In this document: positions 21,683 to 28,867 of the stretch, in pieces
How the letters are laid out: each line of letters begins with the position of its first letter
How positions within the stretch are numbered: position 1 is the first letter of the stretch
Assembly (NCBI GenBank): GCA_003153015.1
Contig: PMBS01000073.1
Location: 21,326 to 61,975 of the forward strand
Source of the DNA: Myxococcales bacterium
Lineage (GTDB): Bacteria; Myxococcota_A; Polyangia; Fen-1088
Length of the DNA stretch: 40,650 nt
Direction: 5' to 3'
Made by a program: the position numbers and the translations under genes
Notes under the pieces: model-generated
Database searches by the model: none
Told to the model about the DNA's origin: nothing
What the model saw: only the letters and a program-made list of their open reading frames with translations

Positions 21683-24244
21683 CTACTCCACGACGACTGC
21701 ATCGCCGTCGGCAAGGTGGAAGCCGACGGCGTGCGACTCGGCTCCGGTCAGGTCGCAGACTTTGAACCGAATCCGCGTCTCATGTCCGGCCTTGCGGACC
21801 ACGAAGACGCGATCGTCGTGCGCGAACTCCGTGAGCCAGCCGGCCGCGGCCAGGGCTGCCATCACGCCACGATCTCGCGTCAGTTCGTAGCTGCCCGGGG
21901 TTTTCACCTCACCCACAACGCCAACCCGGATGGGCGGGTTGCGCGCGATCCAAACCGAAACGACAGGCGCCACCACCAGTTCCTTGAGGCGATCTTCAAG
22001 CCTGCGTGCCACCTGGGCCGGCGTCTGTTCAGCCACCTTGATGCTGCCGACCATGGGCTCCAGGAAGTACCCATCATCGCGCACGACGAACTCGCCCGAG
22101 AGCGAAGGCTGCGCGACCACCTCGACCAAGATGGTGTCGCGCGCTCGGATGATCGGATTGGCGGGCTCCGGTGCGGCAGCAAGGTCTTGTACCCAGACGA
22201 ACTGCGGCTCATGCGCACAGCCCCCGGCCATGGTCAGCACGAGCAGCAGCACGGCCACGCCGGCATTGACCTGGGCGACCATGCGACGTAGACCGCCCAG
22301 TCCGACCATGAAAAGAGCGAAAACGCCCCCCAACGCCAGACCGATGGCGGAGCGGAGCAGCAGGGTCTGCTTTACGCCAATCCGCTCCAGCCGGGGCGGG
22401 ACCGCGATCTCGTAGCGTGAGGTGGCCGACACGCGCTCCAGCTCGAGCTGGACCTCGGCCTTGCGTAGCCGTTCGTAGAGCTGGCCGTGCAGACGCTTGG
22501 TCTCTTCTTGCCGGCGCGTCAGGTCCTCAATGCGCGCATCGATCTTGGGCTGGTTGCTGCTGACGTCGCGCAGGTTGCGCAGACTGCCTGCCACGAAGGC
22601 ACGCTCGGCGCGGGCCGCACTAAGCTGTGATTGTAGGTCGTCAATCTGGCCTCGCAAGGTCTCGTCAGTCGCGCTTAGTTGGCGATCCTGGCTGGTCGCC
22701 TCGCGGTGCAGCTGCTCATTCACCAAGTTTTCCATGTTCTTCTTTTCATCCAAGAGACGTCTGATCTCGGGGTGTCCATCTGCCAGTCCCTGGGCGCGCA
22801 ATTCGCCGAGCCGACGAGTCAGGGTAGCGAGCGCATCCCGATACGACTGCGCAGACTGTACCTTGACCTGGGTCAGATGACCGCCGCGGGCTAGCCGGCT
22901 GCGTACGGCAGCCATCTCGCCCTCCAGCCGCTGGACCTGGCCCGATAGCGAAATCCGACGCGATTCGAGTTCGGAGCGTGACTCGGGCGAGAGCGTGGCC
23001 TCGCCGACAAGCTGATCCACGTGGGATTCGCGGAATTTCACCGTCTCAGCCGCGATGTCCTGGAGTTCCTTCTCGGCCGCGGCAGTTTGTTTTTGCAAGA
23101 AGTCCACTTCGGCTACGAAGACCTTGATCTTCTTCTGGATCTCCGACCCAACGTAGTTCTTGAGGTGCGCATCGAGGAATTCTACCGGGTCGCGCTCATT
23201 CCGACTGAAGAATCCCTCGCGCAGCGTGCCCAGGTAGTCATGAATTCCTTGGTTCTCGAACTTGAGGTGGTTGGCGATGGCGTCCACCGCATTCTCGTCG
23301 GAAGAAGCGCCAAGCCCGGCCAGCGTGGTGCGGATAGCCTCGCGACTGGTGAAAGCCCGCTCCGCCCCGGCAAAGAACTGACGTGACTCTTGTTGCTGGC
23401 GCCCCTCCGGATCCACCGGATTGACGCTTGGTTCCGGGTGCAACGTTACCTCACAGAAGGCCGTGCGCGGGGGCGGCACGACGTAGAAGCTGGCGATTCC
23501 CAGAACCATGCCCAGGCCCGCGAACACGTTCAGGAAGAGCGCGTGCCTTCTGAGAAAGGCGGCGACGCGGATGAACCGTCGAACGATATCCTCCAGCGAT
23601 GGCTCGGTTTCCTCGTCGGACCGGATCATGCGACGGCCATCGATCGAGGAGTCGGTCACCAGCACGAAATTCGGAGCCGTACCCGAGCGGCGCAAGACCA
23701 GCGATCCGCGATTGCCAGGCGGCCACCTGGCCGGCATTCCCTGATCGGGCGGCGGCGCCCCATACGCCTCATTTGCATCCACCGGGGTACCTGCGTTGGA
23801 ACCGGGAAGGGGCACCCAATTGGGCGCCCAGCGAACCGAGGAAGGCGGAATCACTTCGCCCACGAAGCCAGCGTTCCCAGGCCCCGTGGGCATTCCGTTG
23901 GCGGGTGTCCGGCCGGTCGAAGCGCGAGGCTGAGACGACGGCACTGGCGGCTTCTGCTGTTGCGGGTTTCCGTAGGGAGGCGTGGCGATCCGCTCTGCCG
24001 TTCCCGACGGCGCGGCTACATTGTTGGCGGAGGAGGTCTTGACGCCAGAATTGGGCGTTGTCACGCGCGCGCCACCCACAGGCACGCCCCCGGCCGGCGA
24101 CCCATTGCGCCTGGGCTCGGCCGAAGTTGGCGGGTCGGTGGCATTGCCCGGGGCAGACACATCCGGCCCGGTCGGTTCGCGAGAATCTGCCGCCGCAGCG
24201 TCAACCGGTGCGCTTTCATCTCGCGAAGACCCATCCCGATTCAT
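21683..24244 (-). CDS. Polysaccharide co-polymerase (Wzz-like) fused to a short OPX (Wza-like) domain
   Basis: One open frame of 853 codons. Residues 1-230 are Pro/Ser/Ala/Gly-rich and probably disordered in the cytoplasm. A membrane segment follows (about 237-260, LFLNVFAGLGMVLGIASFYV), then the periplasmic Wzz part with long coiled coils (about 370-600), then a second membrane segment (about 628-650, SAIGLALGGVFALFMVG). Straight after it comes LRRMVAQVNAGVAVLL, a stretch ending in the lipobox-like TMAGGC. The tail is a Poly_export plus SLBB unit (RARDTILVEVVAQPSLSGEF; VGVVGEVKTPGSYEL), without the outer-membrane helix of E. coli Wza. Met655 (ATG 22282) could start a separate 199-residue OPX lipoprotein, but no good ribosome site precedes it. 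There is no tyrosine kinase domain. Role: chain-length control and periplasmic transit of EPS. Confidence 0.85.
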   Translation of the reverse strand: MNRDGSSRDESAPVDAAAADSREPTGPDVSAPGNATDPPTSAEPRRNGSPAGGVPVGGARVTTPNSGVKTSSANNVAAPSGTAERIATPPYGNPQQQKPPVPSSQPRASTGRTPANGMPTGPGNAGFVGEVIPPSSVRWAPNWVPLPGSNAGTPVDANEAYGAPPPDQGMPARWPPGNRGSLVLRRSGTAPNFVLVTDSSIDGRRMIRSDEETEPSLEDIVRRFIRVAAFLRRHALFLNVFAGLGMVLGIASFYVVPPPRTAFCEVTLHPEPSVNPVDPEGRQQQESRQFFAGAERAFTSREAIRTTLAGLGASSDENAVDAIANHLKFENQGIHDYLGTLREGFFSRNERDPVEFLDAHLKNYVGSEIQKKIKVFVAEVDFLQKQTAAAEKELQDIAAETVKFRESHVDQLVGEATLSPESRSELESRRISLSGQVQRLEGEMAAVRSRLARGGHLTQVKVQSAQSYRDALATLTRRLGELRAQGLADGHPEIRRLLDEKKNMENLVNEQLHREATSQDRQLSATDETLRGQIDDLQSQLSAARAERAFVAGSLRNLRDVSSNQPKIDARIEDLTRRQEETKRLHGQLYERLRKAEVQLELERVSATSRYEIAVPPRLERIGVKQTLLLRSAIGLALGGVFALFMVGLGGLRRMVAQVNAGVAVLLLVLTMAGGCAHEPQFVWVQDLAAAPEPANPIIRARDTILVEVVAQPSLSGEFVVRDDGYFLEPMVGSIKVAEQTPAQVARRLEDRLKELVVAPVVSVWIARNPPIRVGVVGEVKTPGSYELTRDRGVMAALAAAGWLTEFAHDDRVFVVRKAGHETRIRFKVCDLTGAESHAVGFHLADGDAVVVE

Positions 24245-24259
24245 GACAGACCAAGTTTC

Positions 24260-25051
24260 TTAGCACATGGCGTGGAAGCCCACAAAGGGCCGTTCGGGCC
24301 CTGACGCGGGCTCGCCCCGGTTGGGCACCACGACCGCCGCGAGTATGATGCGGTCATGCCTGGCGAAGCGGCCGACACAGCGTCGCATGTCGGGGGGAAG
24401 ATTCTCCACCTGAACGACTACCTCGGCCACGAAGCCGTCCTCAGCAGGGGCCACGTCCACATGGATATCCCGGAAATCCAGTGGCTGGCCTGCGCTGGGG
24501 AGCACCGCCTTCAAAGTCGCTTCCTTCGCGACGAACGCCAGTTTTGCCAGGTGGCCTGCTCTGGTATTCCCGTCCAACCGTCGTTTCTCCGCGCCGGTGA
24601 GAACAAAGTCCCAGAGCGCAGGCGCCAGCGAATCGGCGCCCTCCGCGTCGATCCCCAGCGCGACCACGTCCTGGCGTGCGGCTACGGCCACCCCACAGAA
24701 GCCCGCCGGACCCGCGTGGGTGTGCGTGATCGAGCCCACCAGGCCCGCGGGCCACAGCGGCGCCCCATTCGGTCCTGCCAGCAAGGGAAGTCCGGTGACA
24801 CCCAAGCGCGCGAGTGCCCGGCGCGCGCATTGACGCCCGATCGCGAACTCACGGCGGCGGCGTTCGACCGCGCGCTCGACCAGCGCCGCTTCCGCCGGAT
24901 GCATTGCTTCGGCTGGACCCAGAAGGTCACACTCCTCAGTCACCACGCGTGCATCCGCGAGTAACTCAGACAGGCGCGGGATTCTGCCTAGCGAGCGTTC
25001 CGACGCGACGTCGCGTCGAAGATGGTGCGCAGAATAATCTTGAGATCCCAA
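24260..25051 (-). CDS. 4'-phosphopantetheinyl transferase (EntD/Sfp superfamily)
   Basis: Up to 263 residues. It should transfer phosphopantetheine from CoA to a carrier-protein serine. Family motifs are in order: RRREFAIGRQCARRAL, the P-loop-like GSITHTHAG, the Mg-binding GIDAE and KLAFVAKEATLKAV (WxxKEA motif). The start is unclear. TTG 25051 would overlap the previous gene by 64 nt; EntD relatives begin near LSELLADARVV, which would mean a CTG at 24973 or a GTG at 24946. It lies between the priming transferase and the co-polymerase genes with 15 bp to the latter, so it is co-transcribed with EPS genes. That is unusual, since no carrier protein, PKS or NRPS is in the window. It may serve an acyl modification of the sugar or simply be carried along. 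Confidence 0.85.
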   Translation of the reverse strand: MGSQDYSAHHLRRDVASERSLGRIPRLSELLADARVVTEECDLLGPAEAMHPAEAALVERAVERRRREFAIGRQCARRALARLGVTGLPLLAGPNGAPLWPAGLVGSITHTHAGPAGFCGVAVAARQDVVALGIDAEGADSLAPALWDFVLTGAEKRRLDGNTRAGHLAKLAFVAKEATLKAVLPSAGQPLDFRDIHVDVAPAEDGFVAEVVVQVENLPPDMRRCVGRFARHDRIILAAVVVPNRGEPASGPERPFVGFHAMC

Positions 25052-26400
25052 AGCAGATTCCAGTCCCGGATGTAGGCGAGGTCATGTTGAACCCTCTGCT
25101 GCATTTTCTCCAGTTCCAGGGTGTCGCCACGCCAGCCGTTCACTTGCGCCCAGCCCGTGATCCCGGGTTTCACCTTGTGTCGCAGCATATAACCTTCGAT
25201 CAACCCGCGGTATTCCTCATTGTGCGCGATTGCATGCGGCCGCGGTCCAACGATGGAGAGCTCGCCGGTCATGACCTGCAGGAATTGAGGCAGCTCATCA
25301 AGAGACCAGCGACGCAGCAAGCGCCCGATCGGAGTGATCCGTGGGTCGTCTTTCTCGACCTGTTTGATGTAGGGGCCGTCCTCGCAGACCGTCATGGTCC
25401 TGAACTTGAGCACACGGATTGGCTTGCCGTTTAGTCCATAGCGGCGCTGGCGGAAGAACACCGGTCCTTTTGATGAGAGCTTGACGAGAAGCGCGATGAG
25501 CAGCATGGGCAACGCGCTGACGCCCAAGATGAGCAGGCCGAGGACGAGATCCTCCATTCGCTTGAGCCAACCCACCACCCCCTGGAAGGGAGTATCGTGG
25601 ATACTGACCACGGGAATGCCGCCCACCTCACCCCAACGCGCGCGCAGCATGGCGTAGGCGAAGAAATCCGCGATGAGGTAGACGGTGACCGTGGTGTCAG
25701 TCAGCGCGCGGAAGAGAAGGGAGTAGCGAGCCTCCGCCCGCATGGGGAGCGCCACGTAGATTATGTCGATGGCACCTTCGCGAGCGCAACGCAGAAGATC
25801 GTCAAACCCACCCAGCACGTGGCAGTCCACCCGGTCGATGGGGTGGCGCCGGTCATCCCCACGGTCGTCGAAGATTCCTATCAGTCTCATTCCCAGCCAG
25901 GGCTTCTGCTCCAAGACCTGTGCCATCCGCTCTGCCTCGGGCGTGGCGCCCGCGATGGCAACCCAGCGCAGGTTGCGCCCACGGGCGCGCGCCATCCGAA
26001 GAGTCAGGCGTACGCCGACGCGCAGGCTGCACAGGAATGTCGGCGCCAGCATGAACCAAACGAAAGACACGACGCGTGAGTACTCGGCCGACGTCTTGGT
26101 GATGAAGCCATACAGTATGAGGGCCACGGGCACGGCGATCCAGGTGACAAGCACATCGCCCACCTCGCGCGAGAGGGATTCCGTGCGCCAAGGTCGGTAA
26201 AGCCCGCCGAACTCGGCGATGAATCCGAAGACCAGCACGCCGAGTAAAGTGGCTCCTGTCATTGGGAGGCGCCAGTCTTCCCGATACAGCCCACAGGCGA
26301 AGAACTGTGCTAGTGCTATGAGTCCAGCATCAGCAACCCGCTGAAACGCACCCACGAGGTTTTCATTTCGGCGAAGCGGACCAGACGTATCGGATTTCAT
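24988..26400 (-). CDS. Priming undecaprenyl-phosphate sugar phosphotransferase (WcaJ/EpsZ-like)
   Basis: A 470-residue polyisoprenyl-phosphate hexose-1-phosphate transferase that loads the first sugar on undecaprenyl phosphate in the inner membrane. The ATG at 26400 is preceded by GGGGGGA at good spacing (a GTG at 26415 is also in frame). Four N-terminal membrane segments are followed by a CoA-binding-like Rossmann domain (VAIAGATPEAERMAQVLEQ, about 150-260). The catalytic bacterial sugar transferase domain runs from about 278: a membrane hairpin, then GPVFFRQRRYGLNGK, KFRTM, SLDELPQF and SIVGPRPHA. Its length and five hydrophobic segments are normal. It is the first gene of the minus-strand EPS operon. 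The actual sugar (glucose or galactose) is not readable from sequence. Confidence 0.93.
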   Translation of the reverse strand: MKSDTSGPLRRNENLVGAFQRVADAGLIALAQFFACGLYREDWRLPMTGATLLGVLVFGFIAEFGGLYRPWRTESLSREVGDVLVTWIAVPVALILYGFITKTSAEYSRVVSFVWFMLAPTFLCSLRVGVRLTLRMARARGRNLRWVAIAGATPEAERMAQVLEQKPWLGMRLIGIFDDRGDDRRHPIDRVDCHVLGGFDDLLRCAREGAIDIIYVALPMRAEARYSLLFRALTDTTVTVYLIADFFAYAMLRARWGEVGGIPVVSIHDTPFQGVVGWLKRMEDLVLGLLILGVSALPMLLIALLVKLSSKGPVFFRQRRYGLNGKPIRVLKFRTMTVCEDGPYIKQVEKDDPRITPIGRLLRRWSLDELPQFLQVMTGELSIVGPRPHAIAHNEEYRGLIEGYMLRHKVKPGITGWAQVNGWRGDTLELEKMQQRVQHDLAYIRDWNLLWDLKIILRTIFDATSRRNAR

Positions 26401-26439
26401 AAATATTCCCCCCACACGTGAGATGACCGAGGTAGCAAG

Positions 26440-26449
26440 AGCAAACTAC
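26440..26449 (-). promoter_or_regulatory. EPS promoter motif copy 1 (GTAGTTTGCT)
   Basis: On the minus strand GTAGTTTGCT lies 39 nt before the priming transferase ATG, followed by CTTGCTACCT and preceded by a CCTTGCCC stretch. The same 10-mer occurs 35 nt before the wzy start (28746). The near-constant spacing suggests a shared promoter or operator. Confidence 0.45.
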
Positions 26450-26646
26450 TAGGGCAAGGTGAGCGTACATGCGGAGGAGGATTTGTGTCAACCGACAACG
26501 TTCTGACATTTCTGGGGTGTCCATGCTGGATCGCGTCGGAAGTTCATCTCTGCCACGACGTTGCGCGGATGACATGCAACCGCAAGTCTCCGAAAAGTGC
26601 GATTCGTGGCGCGTGGCGCTGTATCTGCTAGGCTGAGCGCTTCTTC

Positions 26647-27349
26647 ATGAGAGTCGGCTATCTTGTCAACCAGTACCCGAAGATCAGCCACACGTTTATC
26701 CGTAGTGAAATCAAATCATTGGAAGACGCTGGCATTCAAGTCGTTCGCTATTCAATGAGGCGGACGAAAGAGAAGCTGGTTGACCAGTTGGACATAGGCG
26801 AGATGCAGCAAACCCGCGCTGTGCTCGACTCGGGGGCGGGACGTCTTCTGCTAGGCGCACTGCGCTTTTTCCTAACTTCACCGCGTCTTTTTCTGCGCGC
26901 CCTGGTGGTGTCGTTGCGCTTCGGGAGGAGATCAGATCGTGGCACGCTGAGACACCTCATCTATCTCGGTCGAAGCCTGTCTGCTCGTGGATTGGATGAG
27001 GCGGGACGGCGTGGAACATCTGCACGCTCATTTCGTCACCAACTCGGCCACGGTGGCGCTGCTGGCGCGGGAGCTGGGAGGTCCGCCGTTCAGCTTCACT
27101 GCGCACGGTACTGATGACTTCGACTGCCCGCCGCTGTGGTCGCTCAGGGAGAAGATTGAGCGTGCGGCCTTTGTGGTGGCAGTCAGCAGCTTCGGCCGCA
27201 GTCAACTTCTGCGTTGGTGCGGGCGCCAACACTGGCCGAAGATCCACGCCTAACATCACGACGCTGGGCGCAATGGCCGCCAGATGGCCGGCCTGCTGCG
27301 CGCCTACGCCAAGGACGGGAACGCTGTCTCGGATCCCGCCACACCTTGA
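26647..27349 (+). pseudogene. Glycosyltransferase family 4 pseudogene (frameshift plus internal deletion)
   Basis: The first 108 codons (from MRVGYLVNQYPKISHTFIR) match the intact GT4 at 33006. Near 26967-26971 (CTCGGTC) one extra base breaks the frame. In the next frame the protein resumes as VEACLLVDWMRRDGVEHLHA and on to SLREKIERAAFVV and GRQHWPKIHA, ending at TAA 27251. The paralogue continues with a 200-residue GT1-type Rossmann domain carrying the E(x7)E site; this is missing. Directly after the TAA, still in frame, HHDAGRNGRQMAGLLRAYA resembles a GT4 C-terminal tail, ending at TGA 27347. So about 200 codons were lost internally. The remnant overlaps the end of wzy on the other strand. 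Confidence 0.8.
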
Positions 27350-28710
27350 GGATCGGTCATCTCGGGTCGCGACAGCTCCAGGTTCAGCCGGGCGAGCGCC
27401 CCGGCCAGAAACAGGACGAGCGGATTGCCCAGGCCATTGGGCAGAAGATCGAAGACATGGCAGGCCACTACGATGGCCAGGCCCGCCAAGAGGAAGCGGT
27501 CACCTGGCTCCCGTAGTCGCTTCATCACGCGCGACGCGCGCATCACCGGATAGAGCAGGAGACCGAACGAGCAGGCAAGCCGCAGGAGCCCACCGCCGGA
27601 GAGTACGATGATCCAGTAGCCGTCGGTCACAACCGTATCCCTTCCGGTATCGTCATAGATCCGGTTTCGGCCGAACTCGCCCCAGCCTAGCCACAGCCGA
27701 TCGAGGGCACGGTCAATAAGCCGCTTGTCATTGTCGAAGCGGAACTGGAGCGAGTCAGCGCGTTCGGGGCTCAGATGGTCGCGCGTGAATTCCCTGATGG
27801 CCTGCTTAGGAAATACCCCCGCGAGCTTGACGACGGGATAAGCGACACACACTGCTGCCAACAGCACGGCGACGCGGATCTGCCGACGTGGACTTGCTAA
27901 CGCCACGACGGGCAGCGTGACCAGGCCCATGATGATAGCGCCAGTGCTGCGGCAGAGGACCAAGATCGTGACCAGGTACAGCGTCGACCAGCGCGTGGGC
28001 AATCCCAAGCGCCGCTTCGTGATGCGTCCTTCGGTGGCGGCGAAAAGCGCCGCTGCCAGTGCGAACAGACCCACGGTCAAGCCATGTGCGAGGAACACGG
28101 TGGGACGGTAGCCACCCCAGCGAACGGTCTGCGAAAAATCGGAGTGGAAGTGGTAGCCATAGATCCACCTATGCAGGTTTGGGCTCATCCGCATTTCGAA
28201 CAGCATGAAGAGCGAGTAGACCAGGCCCAGCCCAACGAAGGTGCGCACGAGTGTGCGGGCATCGCGGTTTGAGGTGACGACCAGCCGGCCGACCAGATAG
28301 GGCACCGCGACCTCGAAGAAGAAGCGGACGAGCAAAGCCAGCAGGTCGTGCATGGTGTATCCGGGCACCACCAGGGGCCCGAAAGTCAGGGTGTCGCGAT
28401 TGTTGAACACGGTGAGCACGATCGCCGGAATCATGAGAAGCATGAACGCGTCCCCGCCACGGCCCAGGCGCGCGCGACGCCACTGTCGGGGGGAAAAAGC
28501 CAGCATGCCAACCAGGGCGCAGACCGTCGCCACCTCGTGCTTGCCGAGGGGGGGGATAAGAGGCGCGTCGAAGGCGACCAACCCTGGCAAGAACAGTATG
28601 CCAACCAGCACGACGAGCATCGCCGCCTTGGCCGGCCGCATGAGCAAGAAGGCGAGCGCCGACAGCGGCACGTAGGCCGCGAGCACGAAGTATGCGAAGA
28701 ATCCAGGCAC
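27304..28710 (-). CDS. wzy: O-antigen ligase/polymerase-type membrane protein (Wzy)
   Basis: A 468-residue inner-membrane protein, probably the EPS polymerase joining repeat units on the periplasmic side. The GTG start at 28710 has AGGAG about 12 nt upstream. There are about twelve membrane segments. A long periplasmic loop (about 295-370; SLQFRFDNDKRLIDRAL followed by LGWGEFGRN) is the region where Wzy and WaaL proteins carry catalytic Arg residues and the G.G motif. Wzy proteins share little sequence, so the call rests on topology, this loop and its place beside wzx. Transcribed alone on the minus strand, it carries the same upstream 10-mer as the priming transferase operon. Confidence 0.8.
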   Translation of the reverse strand: MPGFFAYFVLAAYVPLSALAFLLMRPAKAAMLVVLVGILFLPGLVAFDAPLIPPLGKHEVATVCALVGMLAFSPRQWRRARLGRGGDAFMLLMIPAIVLTVFNNRDTLTFGPLVVPGYTMHDLLALLVRFFFEVAVPYLVGRLVVTSNRDARTLVRTFVGLGLVYSLFMLFEMRMSPNLHRWIYGYHFHSDFSQTVRWGGYRPTVFLAHGLTVGLFALAAALFAATEGRITKRRLGLPTRWSTLYLVTILVLCRSTGAIIMGLVTLPVVALASPRRQIRVAVLLAAVCVAYPVVKLAGVFPKQAIREFTRDHLSPERADSLQFRFDNDKRLIDRALDRLWLGWGEFGRNRIYDDTGRDTVVTDGYWIIVLSGGGLLRLACSFGLLLYPVMRASRVMKRLREPGDRFLLAGLAIVVACHVFDLLPNGLGNPLVLFLAGALARLNLELSRPEMTDPQGVAGSETAFPSLA

Positions 28711-28745
28711 AGCCGAGCGTCTCTCCTGTGTTCGGGAGCAAAGGT

Positions 28746-28755
28746 AGCAAACTAC
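28746..28755 (-). promoter_or_regulatory. EPS promoter motif copy 2 (GTAGTTTGCT)
   Basis: GTAGTTTGCTACCT on the minus strand, 35 nt before the wzy GTG, preceded by CCTTATCCCC. It matches copy 1 at 26440, including the ACCT that follows (4 bp closer here). Confidence 0.45.
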
Positions 28756-28867
28756 AGGGGATAAGGGGTGGGAGGAATGCTCTTTGTCACCAGACTCCAG
28801 AATCCCGTGGGCCGAAAAGGGCGCGGCGTCGGATCTTCAGCTCGCTTGTGCTACGCTCCCGCCCCAC

